A DNA stretch of 64,000 bases. It comes from JAPLDB01 sp038230515. GTDB lineage: Bacteria > Bacteroidota > Bacteroidia > AKYH767-A > 2013-40CM-41-45. The position numbers were made by a program, and so were the translations under genes. The stretch lies in the NCBI GenBank assembly GCA_038230515.1, contig JBBRND010000021.1, positions 1-64,000 on the forward strand. Reading direction: 5' to 3'. Shown in pieces: positions 49,826 to 58,835 of this stretch. The notes under the pieces are model-generated. The model was given only the letters and a program-made list of their open reading frames with translations. It searched no databases and had not been told where the DNA came from. Positions within the stretch are counted from its first letter, which is position 1, and each line of letters opens with the position of its first letter.

Positions 49826-49845
49826 ATCAAAGAGTACTCTTTGAT
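49826..49845. promoter_or_regulatory. Perfect 20-bp palindrome
   Basis: ATCAAAGAGTACTCTTTGAT is a perfect palindrome without a loop, an operator-like site about 270 nt before the gene at 50115. Confidence 0.6.
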
Positions 49846-49853
49846 TTAAAAAA

Positions 49854-50010
49854 GATACTAAATATCAATAAAAATATACTATTTTAATACCAATTTATAT
49901 CTTTAATTTTTTATTTAGTATTTTTTTATTAATAATTAGAACTTTTTTATTTTATTTAAGTACTAATTAATGTTCATTTAGTATCTTTTCTGTTTCATTT
50001 GATACTAATT
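49854..50010. repeat. Cluster of RATACTAAWT motifs in AT-rich leader
   Basis: Five copies of (G/A)(A/G)TACTAA(A/T)T occur at 49854-49863 (+), 49913-49922 (-), 49959-49968 (+), 49976-49985 (-) and 50001-50010 (+), with weaker copies near 49811 and 49873. The DNA is extremely AT-rich. The stretch 49642-50114 has no gene; it also has an imperfect hairpin near 49785-49812. Confidence 0.6.
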
Positions 50011-50114
50011 GACCGGCATTTTGTATTATTTGATTTCTATTTAATAACTTCCGGCAATCAGTTTCTATAACGAAGTAAAGATTCAAACTAAACTCACACC
50101 AAATCAATTAACTT

Positions 50115-50846
50115 ATGGAAGCAAACCTTGAACAAGTAAAAGTATTGAGAAGTATTTTCTCCGTGGAAATTAATGCCGCGCTCGTAAAGGAATACATTGA
50201 TAATTGCGTACACACAGGTTCGGCAGCAACGTTGTTTAAAGACCCGCACATTACCAATGCATTTTATTCGGAAGGAATTGATGCATCAAACGGAATAGAA
50301 AATGCAATTAAAGTTTGTGCGCTTGCGCCAACAACAGGAAATAAAAATACGATTATAGTTAAAATGGAGATCGGGAAATTGTGGCTCAACAATTATTCTG
50401 ATCGTGTGGAAGTAATTTCGAATGATGATGCAAACCGCACCACGCGCGAGGAAGCGGCTACCAACATCATGCAATCGTATCTTACTCCTCAAAAATTAAG
50501 GCGTGCTAAAAAAGGAAAACCAGAAGCACCAATAATTGCTGTAGAGAATGTGGGCACCGGAAAAGTTGATGCTCGCATACTGAACGGGGTTGATTACAAG
50601 CCCACGCAAACTACTTACATTGCCGTAGAAGCGGCTGCCGGAGCTTCGGTTTCACTTTCCGGAAATCAATTGAATGTTGAAATGACCAGCGCAGGGCATG
50701 TGGTAGTAAAATCTGCTGCCCAAAAAGGAAAGCTTATTCACTTCACGGGATTAAAACCAGGCATTGAGTACCTGATTTATGCTTACGCACAAAATGGAAA
50801 GAATCAAGTGAGCCCGTTGAGCAGAGTGATGAAGGTGAGGGGGTGA
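50115..50846 (+). CDS. Hypothetical protein with C-terminal fibronectin-III-like domain
   Basis: The 243-residue protein has no signal peptide. The N-terminal 155 residues are alpha/beta with NYSDRVEVISNDDANRTTREEAATNIMQSYL. The C-terminal 80 residues (YIAVEAAAGASVSLSGNQLNVEMTSAGHVVVKS ... LKPGIEYLIYAYAQNGKNQVSPLSRVMKV) look like an FN3-type beta-sandwich. Its long AT-rich leader with repeated operator-like motifs suggests tight regulation. No known family. Confidence 0.6.
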   Translation: MEANLEQVKVLRSIFSVEINAALVKEYIDNCVHTGSAATLFKDPHITNAFYSEGIDASNGIENAIKVCALAPTTGNKNTIIVKMEIGKLWLNNYSDRVEVISNDDANRTTREEAATNIMQSYLTPQKLRRAKKGKPEAPIIAVENVGTGKVDARILNGVDYKPTQTTYIAVEAAAGASVSLSGNQLNVEMTSAGHVVVKSAAQKGKLIHFTGLKPGIEYLIYAYAQNGKNQVSPLSRVMKVRG

Positions 50847-50869
50847 GGAATGAAAAGATGTACTGCCAA

Positions 50870-51877
50870 CTACCCCCTGCAAACCTCCGCCAGTGCCTCC
50901 ATCCATAGCGCATCATTATTCATCGCTTCCATCAGTTCCAGTTTCTCTCCTCCATGTTTTTTAAAAAGCTCTTTATACTCCACACCAATTGTATAAAGCG
51001 TTTCAAAGCAATCGCTCGTGTGGGAAGGAGCAAACACCAAAAGTTTTTTCATTCCTTTTTTCTCCGCCAGTTCTTCAATCACGTTTTCAGCAATAGGTTT
51101 TATTCCCGCATCGGTTCTAGGGAGAGATTGAAAACAAACCATGTAATCGTCAACATCAACCTCAAGATTTTTTGCCAGTAACCGTGCCGTTTCAAAACAC
51201 TGCGCGCGGTAGCACAACGCATTCTTCTCAGTAAGCGCGGCACAGCAATTTTCAGTGAGGCAATAATTGTTAGTTGCTTCTTTTACAAGTTCCCTCTCCG
51301 GTAATCCGCGAAAGCAGAAAAGAACATGATCGTAAGTATCAAAAAAATATTTTTTCCCTTTTTCGGCAAATGCATGGATAAACTTTTCATCATTGAAATA
51401 ACTCTTTGCAAACTCCACCTCCGGCACCACCTCCCATTTAGAAACAACGCTCTTAATTTTTTCGCGAACAGAATCTGCAACCGCCAATGAATGCTGAGGA
51501 AAAAGCAACACCACTTTTATCTTTTTGAAAGTTGGTTTCCGGAAATTTTGCAACGCATGTTCAATGGAAGGATTCTGATAATACATCGCCAGCTCTACCT
51601 GGAAATCATTCCCTAACTTCTCTGCCAGCATGTATTCCTGTCTAGTGCTATTAAGGAGAAGAGGAGAACCATATCCCGTCCATATTTTCTGAAATGATTT
51701 TGCAAAACGCAAAGCACGAAACGCAGCAACAATAAAATTAACCGGCATCCATTTCCTGAAAGAACTCATCCCCGACATTTCAGAATCAGAAAAAACTTCC
51801 TGCAAATACCTCCGCACATCTTTTACTGACGGAGAATCAGGAGTGCCAGCATTGACAAGAAGAATTCCTGTTTTCAC
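50870..51877 (-). CDS. hemH: Ferrochelatase
   Basis: The 335-residue protein (GTG start directly after the lpd stop) inserts ferrous iron into protoporphyrin IX. It has the family start GILLVNAGTPDSPSVKDVRRYL, LPLLLNSTRQEY-like SPLLLNSTRQEY, and a Cys-rich CLTENCCAALTEKNALCYRAQC stretch. The catalytic His lies in FCFRGLPE-type position, where the usual SxHGLP appears as FRGLPE, so the conserved His is replaced by Arg. FAPSHTSDCFETLYTI is the second active-site motif and is intact. Probably in an operon with lpd. Confidence 0.85.
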   Translation of the reverse strand: MKTGILLVNAGTPDSPSVKDVRRYLQEVFSDSEMSGMSSFRKWMPVNFIVAAFRALRFAKSFQKIWTGYGSPLLLNSTRQEYMLAEKLGNDFQVELAMYYQNPSIEHALQNFRKPTFKKIKVVLLFPQHSLAVADSVREKIKSVVSKWEVVPEVEFAKSYFNDEKFIHAFAEKGKKYFFDTYDHVLFCFRGLPERELVKEATNNYCLTENCCAALTEKNALCYRAQCFETARLLAKNLEVDVDDYMVCFQSLPRTDAGIKPIAENVIEELAEKKGMKKLLVFAPSHTSDCFETLYTIGVEYKELFKKHGGEKLELMEAMNNDALWMEALAEVCRG

Positions 51878-53278
51878 CTAAATATGAATCGCTCTGTTTT
51901 CGCTGGCAGCCAGACAAGCTTCCTTAAACGCTTCGGTATATGTGGGGTGCGCATGACTGATGCGCCCAATGTCTTCTGCCGATGCGCGAAACTCCATTGC
52001 CACCACGGCTTCAGCAATTACATCAGCCGCCCGCGGACCAATAATATGTACACCAAGCAGTTCATCCGTTTTTTTATCGGCAAGAACTTTTACAAAGCCG
52101 TCAGTATCCATGCTTGCGCGTGCACGTCCACTTGCCTTAAATGGAAATGAACCTGTTTTGTATTCACGCTTCTGCGTTTTCAATTCTTCTTCCGTGTAGC
52201 CAACAGCAGCAACTTCAGGCCATGTGTACACAACTCCGGGAATAAGATTGTAATTGATGTGCGGTTTTTGTCCTGCAATAATTTCTGCAACAAACGTTCC
52301 TTCTTCTTCCGCTTTATGCGCAAGCATGGCGCCTTTAATCACATCACCGATTGCGAAAATAGTTGCAGCAGATGTTTCAAGAGATGCGTTCACCATAATT
52401 CTTCCGCGCTCATCTGTTTTTACTCCGGCATTTTCCAAACCAAGATTTTCGGTGAAAGGTTTTCTTCCAACACTCACGAGACAATAATCGCCATTAAGCT
52501 CCATCTTTTTTCCTGAAGAATCATCAGCAGAAACTTTTACCTGTTTCCCATTCACAGAAACGGAAGTAACCTTTTGCTGAAGATAAAAACTGAAGCCAAG
52601 TTTTGTAAGAGATTTTTGCAATTCCTTTCCCAACGCGCGATCCATGTTTGCAATAATAGAATCGAGAAATTCAATCACAGAAACTTTTGATCCTAATCGC
52701 GCATACACTGAACCCAGTTCCAAACCAATTACTCCACCACCAATAATAATGAGATGCTTCGGAATCTCTTTTAGGTTGAGAATTTCTGTGGAGGTAATTA
52801 CTCTTTCTTTGTCAATCGCAATTCCCGGAAGCGATGATGGTTTTGATCCAGTAGCAATAATTGTTTTTGCAGTTTCTATTTCTTCAGCATCCTTTTCTGA
52901 TTTCTGAATCCTGATTTTGTGAGCACTCACAAAACTTCCATGACCTGTAAAGACATCAATTTTATTTTTCTTCATCAGGAATGATAATCCCTGAGTGTTT
53001 TGTTTCACCACATCGTTCTTGCGCGAAATCATTTGCTGAAGATTTACTTTCAGATCGCTCAACTCAATACCATGCGTTTTGAAAGTGTGCCCTGCATTGA
53101 AGAAATGTTCTGATGAATCAAGCAATGCTTTAGAAGGAATGCAACCAACGTTGGTGCACGTTCCGCCAAGCACAGAATATTTTTCAATAATTGCTACTTT
53201 CATTCCTAACTGCGCACAACGAATAGCCGCCACATATCCACCCGGACCGGAACCAATTACCGTTACATCATATTTCAT
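51878..53278 (-). CDS. lpd: Dihydrolipoyl dehydrogenase (E3)
   Basis: The 466-residue flavoprotein has the FAD site GSGPGGYVAAIRCAQLG, the redox disulphide GGTCTNVGCIPSK, the NAD site IIGGGVIGLELGSVYARLG, and the C-terminal HAHPTYTEAFKEAC with the catalytic His/Glu pair. It reoxidises lipoyl groups of 2-oxoacid dehydrogenases. It directly precedes hemH with no spacer. Upstream, the heptamer-type repeat at 53289-53316 resembles the one upstream of gcdH. Confidence 0.96.
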   Translation of the reverse strand: MKYDVTVIGSGPGGYVAAIRCAQLGMKVAIIEKYSVLGGTCTNVGCIPSKALLDSSEHFFNAGHTFKTHGIELSDLKVNLQQMISRKNDVVKQNTQGLSFLMKKNKIDVFTGHGSFVSAHKIRIQKSEKDAEEIETAKTIIATGSKPSSLPGIAIDKERVITSTEILNLKEIPKHLIIIGGGVIGLELGSVYARLGSKVSVIEFLDSIIANMDRALGKELQKSLTKLGFSFYLQQKVTSVSVNGKQVKVSADDSSGKKMELNGDYCLVSVGRKPFTENLGLENAGVKTDERGRIMVNASLETSAATIFAIGDVIKGAMLAHKAEEEGTFVAEIIAGQKPHINYNLIPGVVYTWPEVAAVGYTEEELKTQKREYKTGSFPFKASGRARASMDTDGFVKVLADKKTDELLGVHIIGPRAADVIAEAVVAMEFRASAEDIGRISHAHPTYTEAFKEACLAASENRAIHI

Positions 53279-53288
53279 AAAAGTTTGT

Positions 53289-53316
53289 GGTTTGAAATTT
53301 CTGGTTTGAGGTTAGG
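53289..53316. repeat. Heptamer-type repeat upstream of lpd
   Basis: GGTTTGA-AATTTCT-GGTTTGA-GGTTAGG, nearly the same series as at 10102-10130 upstream of gcdH. Confidence 0.75.
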
Positions 53317-53360
53317 AATAAAATCAGACCTCAGCGCGAAGGTACTATGAATCGGGAATT

Positions 53361-54983
53361 TTATTTCCTCAAATATTTTTTGAAAAAATTCAAGAGCAAT
53401 AAAAGCACTGCTATCCACGAAGCAATAACTCCAAGGTAGTCTCCATGCTTCGCATAAAAAGTTTTAATATCGTTTTTGTAAATCGTTTGTTTGATCGCAT
53501 CATCTTCCCACCATTTGGTTTGTTGCAAAACATCACCCCGCTGATTAATGAAACAGGAAATGCCCGTATTTGCAGAGCGCGCAATACTTTTCCTGAATTC
53601 AATTGCACGAAGCCGTCCGTAACTCATGTGCTGACGATAACCCGCAGTGTTTCCCCACCACCCGTCATTGGTCATGATGAAAATAAGTTGCCCACCCTTT
53701 CTGATATAGTCGCTCAGGAATCCACCATAAATACTTTCATAACAAATGGCGGGAGAAACTTTCGTCCCGTCCAGTGAAATAAAATTTGTCCGCTCATTTT
53801 GAATACCCAAACTTCCGTTCGTACCTCCAAGTTTAAGCGCAAGTGGTTCAAGAAAACCAAATACTTTAGGATAAGGCATCTTCTCAATACCCGGCACCAG
53901 CCTGCTCTTATGATAAATCTGAATATGATTAGCAGAATCAATCATAACAGCAGAATTGAACTCATCGTAATAATTTTTGCTGTCTTTAAATGTTCTTGCA
54001 GTTTCTGTTTTTGAAGAATCGTTTTGGTATTCTCTCATGGTAGATACACCGATCAACACCGTCACATTCGGAAAGGCATGAATAAATTTTTCAATTGTTT
54101 TAATCTGCTTGTGACTGGATATATCTTCTTCCCATATTCCATCGGGCAAAGCCGTTTCAGGAAAAATTACAAACTGTGTGCTGCTGTCAATTTGCGTGGA
54201 AGCAAGTTGTAGCATCTTTGCAAGCTGATCATCGCTGCTTCCATTAAACTTTTCATGATACGGATCAATGTTCGGCTGCACCGCAACTACATTCACCGGA
54301 GTTCCCATGTCCTTATGGCGTTGATAAAGCCATTGAGAGAAAATCATTGGCGTAACAATAAGAATTCCGGAAGCGAATAACGCAACCATGGAATTGATGC
54401 GCCTGAGTTGTGTAAGCAGATCGCGTGTAAAAATATTTTTTGCAACAACAAAGAAGAAAAGATTTGCAGCGATAACCCAGATGCTTCCACCCAGCACACC
54501 CGTAAATTCATACCACTGCACATACGCAGGGTGAGTTGCAAACACATTTCCAAGAGTAAGCCACGGCCACGAAATTTCCCACGTGAGATGCAGGTATTCA
54601 AATCCAATAATGAAACAGAAAAGAGAAACAGATCCTGCAAACATTCCCGATTTCTTTTTGGTGATATGAAACAGCAGCCAAACGATAGCTATGAACAAGC
54701 TGTTCAACCCAATCGCTACAAAACTACCAACACCTGTACTGTTGTAAATCCACCAGGTTGTAAGCATGTTCCAGACAAACATCGTCCAGTAGAAGTGTCC
54801 AAACACTTTCCACTTTCTTCTCTTTACATCATGATCATTGAAATAATGATTTACAAAAAGAAGCGGAACGAAAGCAAAAAAGATGAGCGGAGTAAAACCC
54901 CTGTCAGGCCAGCTCAGCCAAAGAAGCAGCCCGCTAAGCGATGAAAAAGCAAAAAGTTGAAGAGATTTTTTTGTTGACGACAT
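53361..54983 (-). CDS. lnt: Apolipoprotein N-acyltransferase
   Basis: The 540-residue protein has six or seven N-terminal membrane helices (1-205) and a nitrilase-like periplasmic domain. The catalytic triad is Glu in FPETALPD, Lys in YHKSRLVPGIEKMP and Cys in VSPAICYESIYGGF. It adds the third acyl chain to lipoproteins. MTNDGWWGNTAGYRQHMSYGRLRAIEFRKSIARSANTGIS is the family signature. Length is normal. Confidence 0.95.
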   Translation of the reverse strand: MSSTKKSLQLFAFSSLSGLLLWLSWPDRGFTPLIFFAFVPLLFVNHYFNDHDVKRRKWKVFGHFYWTMFVWNMLTTWWIYNSTGVGSFVAIGLNSLFIAIVWLLFHITKKKSGMFAGSVSLFCFIIGFEYLHLTWEISWPWLTLGNVFATHPAYVQWYEFTGVLGGSIWVIAANLFFFVVAKNIFTRDLLTQLRRINSMVALFASGILIVTPMIFSQWLYQRHKDMGTPVNVVAVQPNIDPYHEKFNGSSDDQLAKMLQLASTQIDSSTQFVIFPETALPDGIWEEDISSHKQIKTIEKFIHAFPNVTVLIGVSTMREYQNDSSKTETARTFKDSKNYYDEFNSAVMIDSANHIQIYHKSRLVPGIEKMPYPKVFGFLEPLALKLGGTNGSLGIQNERTNFISLDGTKVSPAICYESIYGGFLSDYIRKGGQLIFIMTNDGWWGNTAGYRQHMSYGRLRAIEFRKSIARSANTGISCFINQRGDVLQQTKWWEDDAIKQTIYKNDIKTFYAKHGDYLGVIASWIAVLLLLLNFFKKYLRK

Positions 54984-55031
54984 AAATCATCGGCAAGAAA
55001 GGAAATATTTTTTAAAAGCACATGAGAAAAC

Positions 55032-56201
55032 TCAGTAGATGAATTCTCCAAAAGCAGATTTGATTGTAAGTGTTTTTGAACTACTCTTTTCAACCCTTCC
55101 GATGATTCTTGCTTCCAGATTGAATGTTGCTGCAATTTCAATCATTGGCTGTGCAAATTTTTCTTCGCAATAAATTTCCATGCGGTGTCCCATGTTGAAG
55201 ACACGATACATTTCTTTCCAGTCAGAATTGCTTTCTTCCTGTATCAATTTAAAAAGAGGAGGAAGAGGAAAGAGATTGTCTTTAATCACATGAAGGTCAT
55301 CAATAAAGTGTAACACTTTCGTTTGGCCACCACCACTGCAGTGAATCATGCCGTGAATTTTATCTCGATGATTTTCAAAAATCTTTTTCATCACGGGTGC
55401 ATAAGTTCTCGTTGGCGACAGAACTAATTTCCCGATTTCTATTTTTGAATTTCCAATTTCAATTTTGTCTGTGAGAGATTTACTTCCCGAATAAACGTAT
55501 TTCTCATCAATCGCATGATCAAATGTTTCATGATATTTTTCTCCTACTGATTTATTGAATACATCATGCCGCGCAGAAGTAAGGCCATTGCTTCCCATGC
55601 CGCTATTGTATTCGTCTTCGTATGTTGTTTGTCCGGAACTTGCGAATCCTACAATCACATCTCCTGCTTTGATGTTTGCATTGTCAATTACATCGCTCCG
55701 TTTCATTCTGCAAACAACGGTGGAGTCAACAATAATTGTTCTTACAAGATCGCCAACATCTGCAGTTTCTCCTCCGGTAGAATAAATTCCGATTCCATGA
55801 TCACGAAGTTTTTCAAGTACTTCTTCTGTTCCACTAATGATTTCAAAAATCACTTCCCCTGGAATCAGGTTTTTATTTCTTCCGATAGTGGATGAAAGAA
55901 GAACGTTGTCAATTGCACCTACACAAAGCAGATCATCAGTGTTCATTACAACTGCATCCTGTGCAATTCCTTTCCATGCACTTATGTAGCCGGTTTGTTT
56001 CCAATAAGCATAAGCGAGAGATGATTTTGTTCCTGCTCCGTCTGCATGCATTACTACACAGTATTCATCATTATTGCCGAGGTGATCAGGAACAATTTTG
56101 CAAAATGCCTTCGGGAAAAGTCCTTTGTCGAGCTTACTGATGGCACGATGCACATCTTCCTTTTGAGAACTCACGCCTCGCTGCTCGTAGATTGATTTCA
56201 T
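55032..56201 (-). CDS. purM: Phosphoribosylformylglycinamidine cyclo-ligase (AIR synthase)
   Basis: The 389-residue ATP-dependent enzyme makes aminoimidazole ribotide in purine synthesis. It has MHADGAGTKS, GIAQDAVVMNTDDLLCVGA, GGETADVGD, and SNGLTSARHDVF, and ends with GRVEKS. It is longer than E. coli PurM (345), as in other Bacteroidota. The segment KIEIGNSKIEIGK just before LVLSPTRTYAPV is encoded by a heptamer repeat run (55434-55468) and looks like an inserted or remodelled loop. Confidence 0.93.
   Translation of the reverse strand: MKSIYEQRGVSSQKEDVHRAISKLDKGLFPKAFCKIVPDHLGNNDEYCVVMHADGAGTKSSLAYAYWKQTGYISAWKGIAQDAVVMNTDDLLCVGAIDNVLLSSTIGRNKNLIPGEVIFEIISGTEEVLEKLRDHGIGIYSTGGETADVGDLVRTIIVDSTVVCRMKRSDVIDNANIKAGDVIVGFASSGQTTYEDEYNSGMGSNGLTSARHDVFNKSVGEKYHETFDHAIDEKYVYSGSKSLTDKIEIGNSKIEIGKLVLSPTRTYAPVMKKIFENHRDKIHGMIHCSGGGQTKVLHFIDDLHVIKDNLFPLPPLFKLIQEESNSDWKEMYRVFNMGHRMEIYCEEKFAQPMIEIAATFNLEARIIGRVEKSSSKTLTIKSAFGEFIY
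55434..55468. repeat. Five 7-bp repeats inside purM
   Basis: GATTTCT, ATTTTTG, AATTTCC, AATTTCA, ATTTTGT encode (on minus) the KIEIGNSKIEIG loop. Confidence 0.75.
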
Positions 56202-56233
56202 AATTAATTACAATTACAATCTGTACAAAAATA

Positions 56234-56262
56234 AAAAAGCGCCGGTTGAGAGCGCTTTCTTT
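56234..56262 (-). terminator. Intrinsic terminator after the PorE-like gene
   Basis: AAAGCGC (56236-56242) pairs with GCGCTTT (56252-56258), with an A-run on the plus strand giving a U-run in the minus-strand transcript. Confidence 0.8.
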
Positions 56263-58695
56263 TTATTTCGCGATCCGGATTTTCTTGCCGGCTCTGAACT
56301 GATCTTCGTCTATATTCTTATTCATCTTTTTAAGATCGGCTTCTTTTAGATTTGTTTTCTTCGCAACGTCTTTCCACTTTTTATCGTCCTTGTCTAAAAG
56401 ATAAAATTTCTTGTCATACTCTGTGTAGTCGCCATCCGCAGTTACTTTTATTTCCATGCCCTCGTAAATCAATTCTGACTTCAAACCATTCAATGCCTTA
56501 AGTGCTTTCACATCCATGTTGTATTTTTTTGCAACTGATGAGTAGGTGTCTTTTTTATCAGCAGTGTAAATATCTCCCGTAACTTTTACCACTTCTTTAA
56601 TCTCAACCTTCGTTGGAACTTCCTCTGTCTTTTGTTGGATGACAATATTCTCAGGAGGTTTGTTCATGGATGCAGAATCCACAATTTCGATTACAGGTTT
56701 GTTAGGAATTGAATCCGAATTTTCTCCTTTAAGAAAATTTGTGCGCAACACACGGAACTCAGTACGTCTGTTCAACTGATGCGCTTCTTCTTTTTGCGGA
56801 ACTTTTTTCAATCCACCAATGAATGCATCCGTAAGAACATCGCCCTGTTTGAAACTGCCGATGTCCTTGTCAAGAGTACGCGGTTGATGTTGCCCGTATC
56901 CTTTTGCAACTAAGCGACCGGGATCAATTCCTTTTTCGATAAGATAGTTTACAACTGATTCGGCACGATGCTGAGATAAGGTATCATTACTCATCGGTAT
57001 CGGGCGTGAGTCGGTGTGTGAGCCAAGTTCAATGACGATGGTTGGATTATCATTCATGATTGCAATCAATCCATCCAATGCTTTCTTTGACTCTGGACGA
57101 AGATCCCATTTAGCGAGATCGTATAAAATATTCGGAAGCTCGATGGCTTTCAAAGTCGACTTCAACGCGAAGTCAAAATCACCGATAAAATCTTTTGAAT
57201 TCTCTAATCCTTTTGTGCTGAGTTCATATTGTTTACTGAGATAACTTGGAACAGTTGCAACGAGTTTGTAATCTGTCTCGGGCTTCAGATCGAATTTGTA
57301 AGAACCAGTTTTGTCTGTGTTGAAAGGAATGTTGCTTCCATCGCTTGCAAAAATTTCAATGCGCGCGCCTTCTATGTTTGCTCTTGAGTCAGCATCAAAA
57401 ACTTTTCCTGAAACAGTGAACACCAATGGTGGCAATGTCCATTTGTAAATATCATCGTTGCCTTTTCCACCCTCGCGATTAGAACTAAGGAAACCGGTTT
57501 CACCTGACTCATCGCTGATGAAAGCAAAATCATCTGAAGAAGTGTTGGCAGGATATTTTAAGTTAATTGGTTCATCCCAACTACTGCCGTTCATCTTTGT
57601 TCTGAAAATATCCAGACCGCCCATGCCGATATGTCCTTTGCTGGAAAAATAAAGTGTGCCATCAGAAGCAATGAACGGGAACATTTCATCTTCGGGCGTA
57701 TTTATTTTAGGACCAAGATTTACGGCACTTCCCCATTTTTTATTTGTCTTGTCCCAAGCACACACATAAATATCGTAACCACCTTGCCCTCCAGGCATGT
57801 TGGAAACAAAATATAATTGTTGCTCATCGGCAGACAAACTCGGCTGACCAACAACAGTACTGTCTGGAGCAAGAGTTAAAAGTTTTGGCTCATCCCATGT
57901 GGAACCTTTCCTACGTGAATAATAAATATTACACAAACCGATTTTCGATTTTCCAAAATCGCACCTGGTGAAGTACATATCATCTCCTTTTGTACTCAAG
58001 GTTGCAGCACCATCATTGTCTGTTGAGTTAACGGGTTCAAGCAACGGTTTTGGTGCACTCCATTTTCCTTTTTTGTCAACGGTTGCTTCAAATAAATCCT
58101 GAAATTTTTCTCCAGTACCACCGTCATCATTCTTACCCATTGCTTCAACGCGGGCTGAAGTATAAATAATGTGGCGATGATCTTTGTTGGAATACACGGC
58201 TCCGAAATCAGAATACTTTGTATTGATGGGGGAAGCGTTCTCCACCTTAAAACGGGTTGGATGGTCTTTCCACTTTTGTGCCTGCGTGCATGACTGCACA
58301 CCGAGTTCTCCAGCGGGATCAGTACCATTTAATTTTTTGTATGATTCATATTGTACAATTGCCTCGTCATATTTTCCGTTGTACTTAAGTGCATTGGCAA
58401 AAAATAAAACTGCATTCGGATCTTTGATCTTTGCTTTTACCGCTTTGCCGTACCACACTTCCTGATTCTTATAATCATTGGTGTGGCGGTAACATTCTGC
58501 TACTTTGAAAATGACTTCCGCTTTCTTGGCTTTGTTTTTTTCTTTGGTGTATGCTTTCTTGTAGAGGTTAATGGCATCGTAGTAATCACCGCTCTCGTAT
58601 GCTTTGTCGGCATTGAAGGTGACACCGCGCTGTGCAAAAGTTGCAGCAGAGATAAAAAGAAGGAGTACCGAGGGAATAAATTTCAAAATTTTCAT
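56263..58695 (-). CDS. PorE-like OmpA-family protein with extra C-terminal LysM modules
   Basis: The 810-residue protein has a signal peptide (to TFAQ, about 22), TPR-like helices (25-150), and a WD40/PD40 propeller (about 160-430: FGAVYSNKDHRHIIYTSAR, GQPSLSADEQQLYFVSNMPGGQGGYDIYV). A carboxypeptidase-regulatory domain follows (about 440-525: VSGKVFDADSRANIEGARIEIF), then an OmpA peptidoglycan-binding domain (about 540-660: IELGSHTDSRP, QHRAESVVNYLIEKGI, NRRTEFRV). This order matches PorE of the T9SS. The last 120 residues (GDIYTADKKDTYSSVAKKYNMDVKALKALNG and a second copy KWKDVAKKTNLKEADLKKMN) look like two LysM modules, which the core PorE lacks. Confidence 0.85.
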   Translation of the reverse strand: MKILKFIPSVLLLFISAATFAQRGVTFNADKAYESGDYYDAINLYKKAYTKEKNKAKKAEVIFKVAECYRHTNDYKNQEVWYGKAVKAKIKDPNAVLFFANALKYNGKYDEAIVQYESYKKLNGTDPAGELGVQSCTQAQKWKDHPTRFKVENASPINTKYSDFGAVYSNKDHRHIIYTSARVEAMGKNDDGGTGEKFQDLFEATVDKKGKWSAPKPLLEPVNSTDNDGAATLSTKGDDMYFTRCDFGKSKIGLCNIYYSRRKGSTWDEPKLLTLAPDSTVVGQPSLSADEQQLYFVSNMPGGQGGYDIYVCAWDKTNKKWGSAVNLGPKINTPEDEMFPFIASDGTLYFSSKGHIGMGGLDIFRTKMNGSSWDEPINLKYPANTSSDDFAFISDESGETGFLSSNREGGKGNDDIYKWTLPPLVFTVSGKVFDADSRANIEGARIEIFASDGSNIPFNTDKTGSYKFDLKPETDYKLVATVPSYLSKQYELSTKGLENSKDFIGDFDFALKSTLKAIELPNILYDLAKWDLRPESKKALDGLIAIMNDNPTIVIELGSHTDSRPIPMSNDTLSQHRAESVVNYLIEKGIDPGRLVAKGYGQHQPRTLDKDIGSFKQGDVLTDAFIGGLKKVPQKEEAHQLNRRTEFRVLRTNFLKGENSDSIPNKPVIEIVDSASMNKPPENIVIQQKTEEVPTKVEIKEVVKVTGDIYTADKKDTYSSVAKKYNMDVKALKALNGLKSELIYEGMEIKVTADGDYTEYDKKFYLLDKDDKKWKDVAKKTNLKEADLKKMNKNIDEDQFRAGKKIRIAK

Positions 58696-58835
58696 CAGAA
58701 TAAATTAGGTCGAAAGGTTACAGGACAAAGAAAGAGATAATTTCTCATCTATGAAAGCAGTACTTCATGAAAAAGTAACCGCAGAATTACAAAATTGATT
58801 TGCAAATCTGCGCTTAGAATAATTACTTCTCGTCC

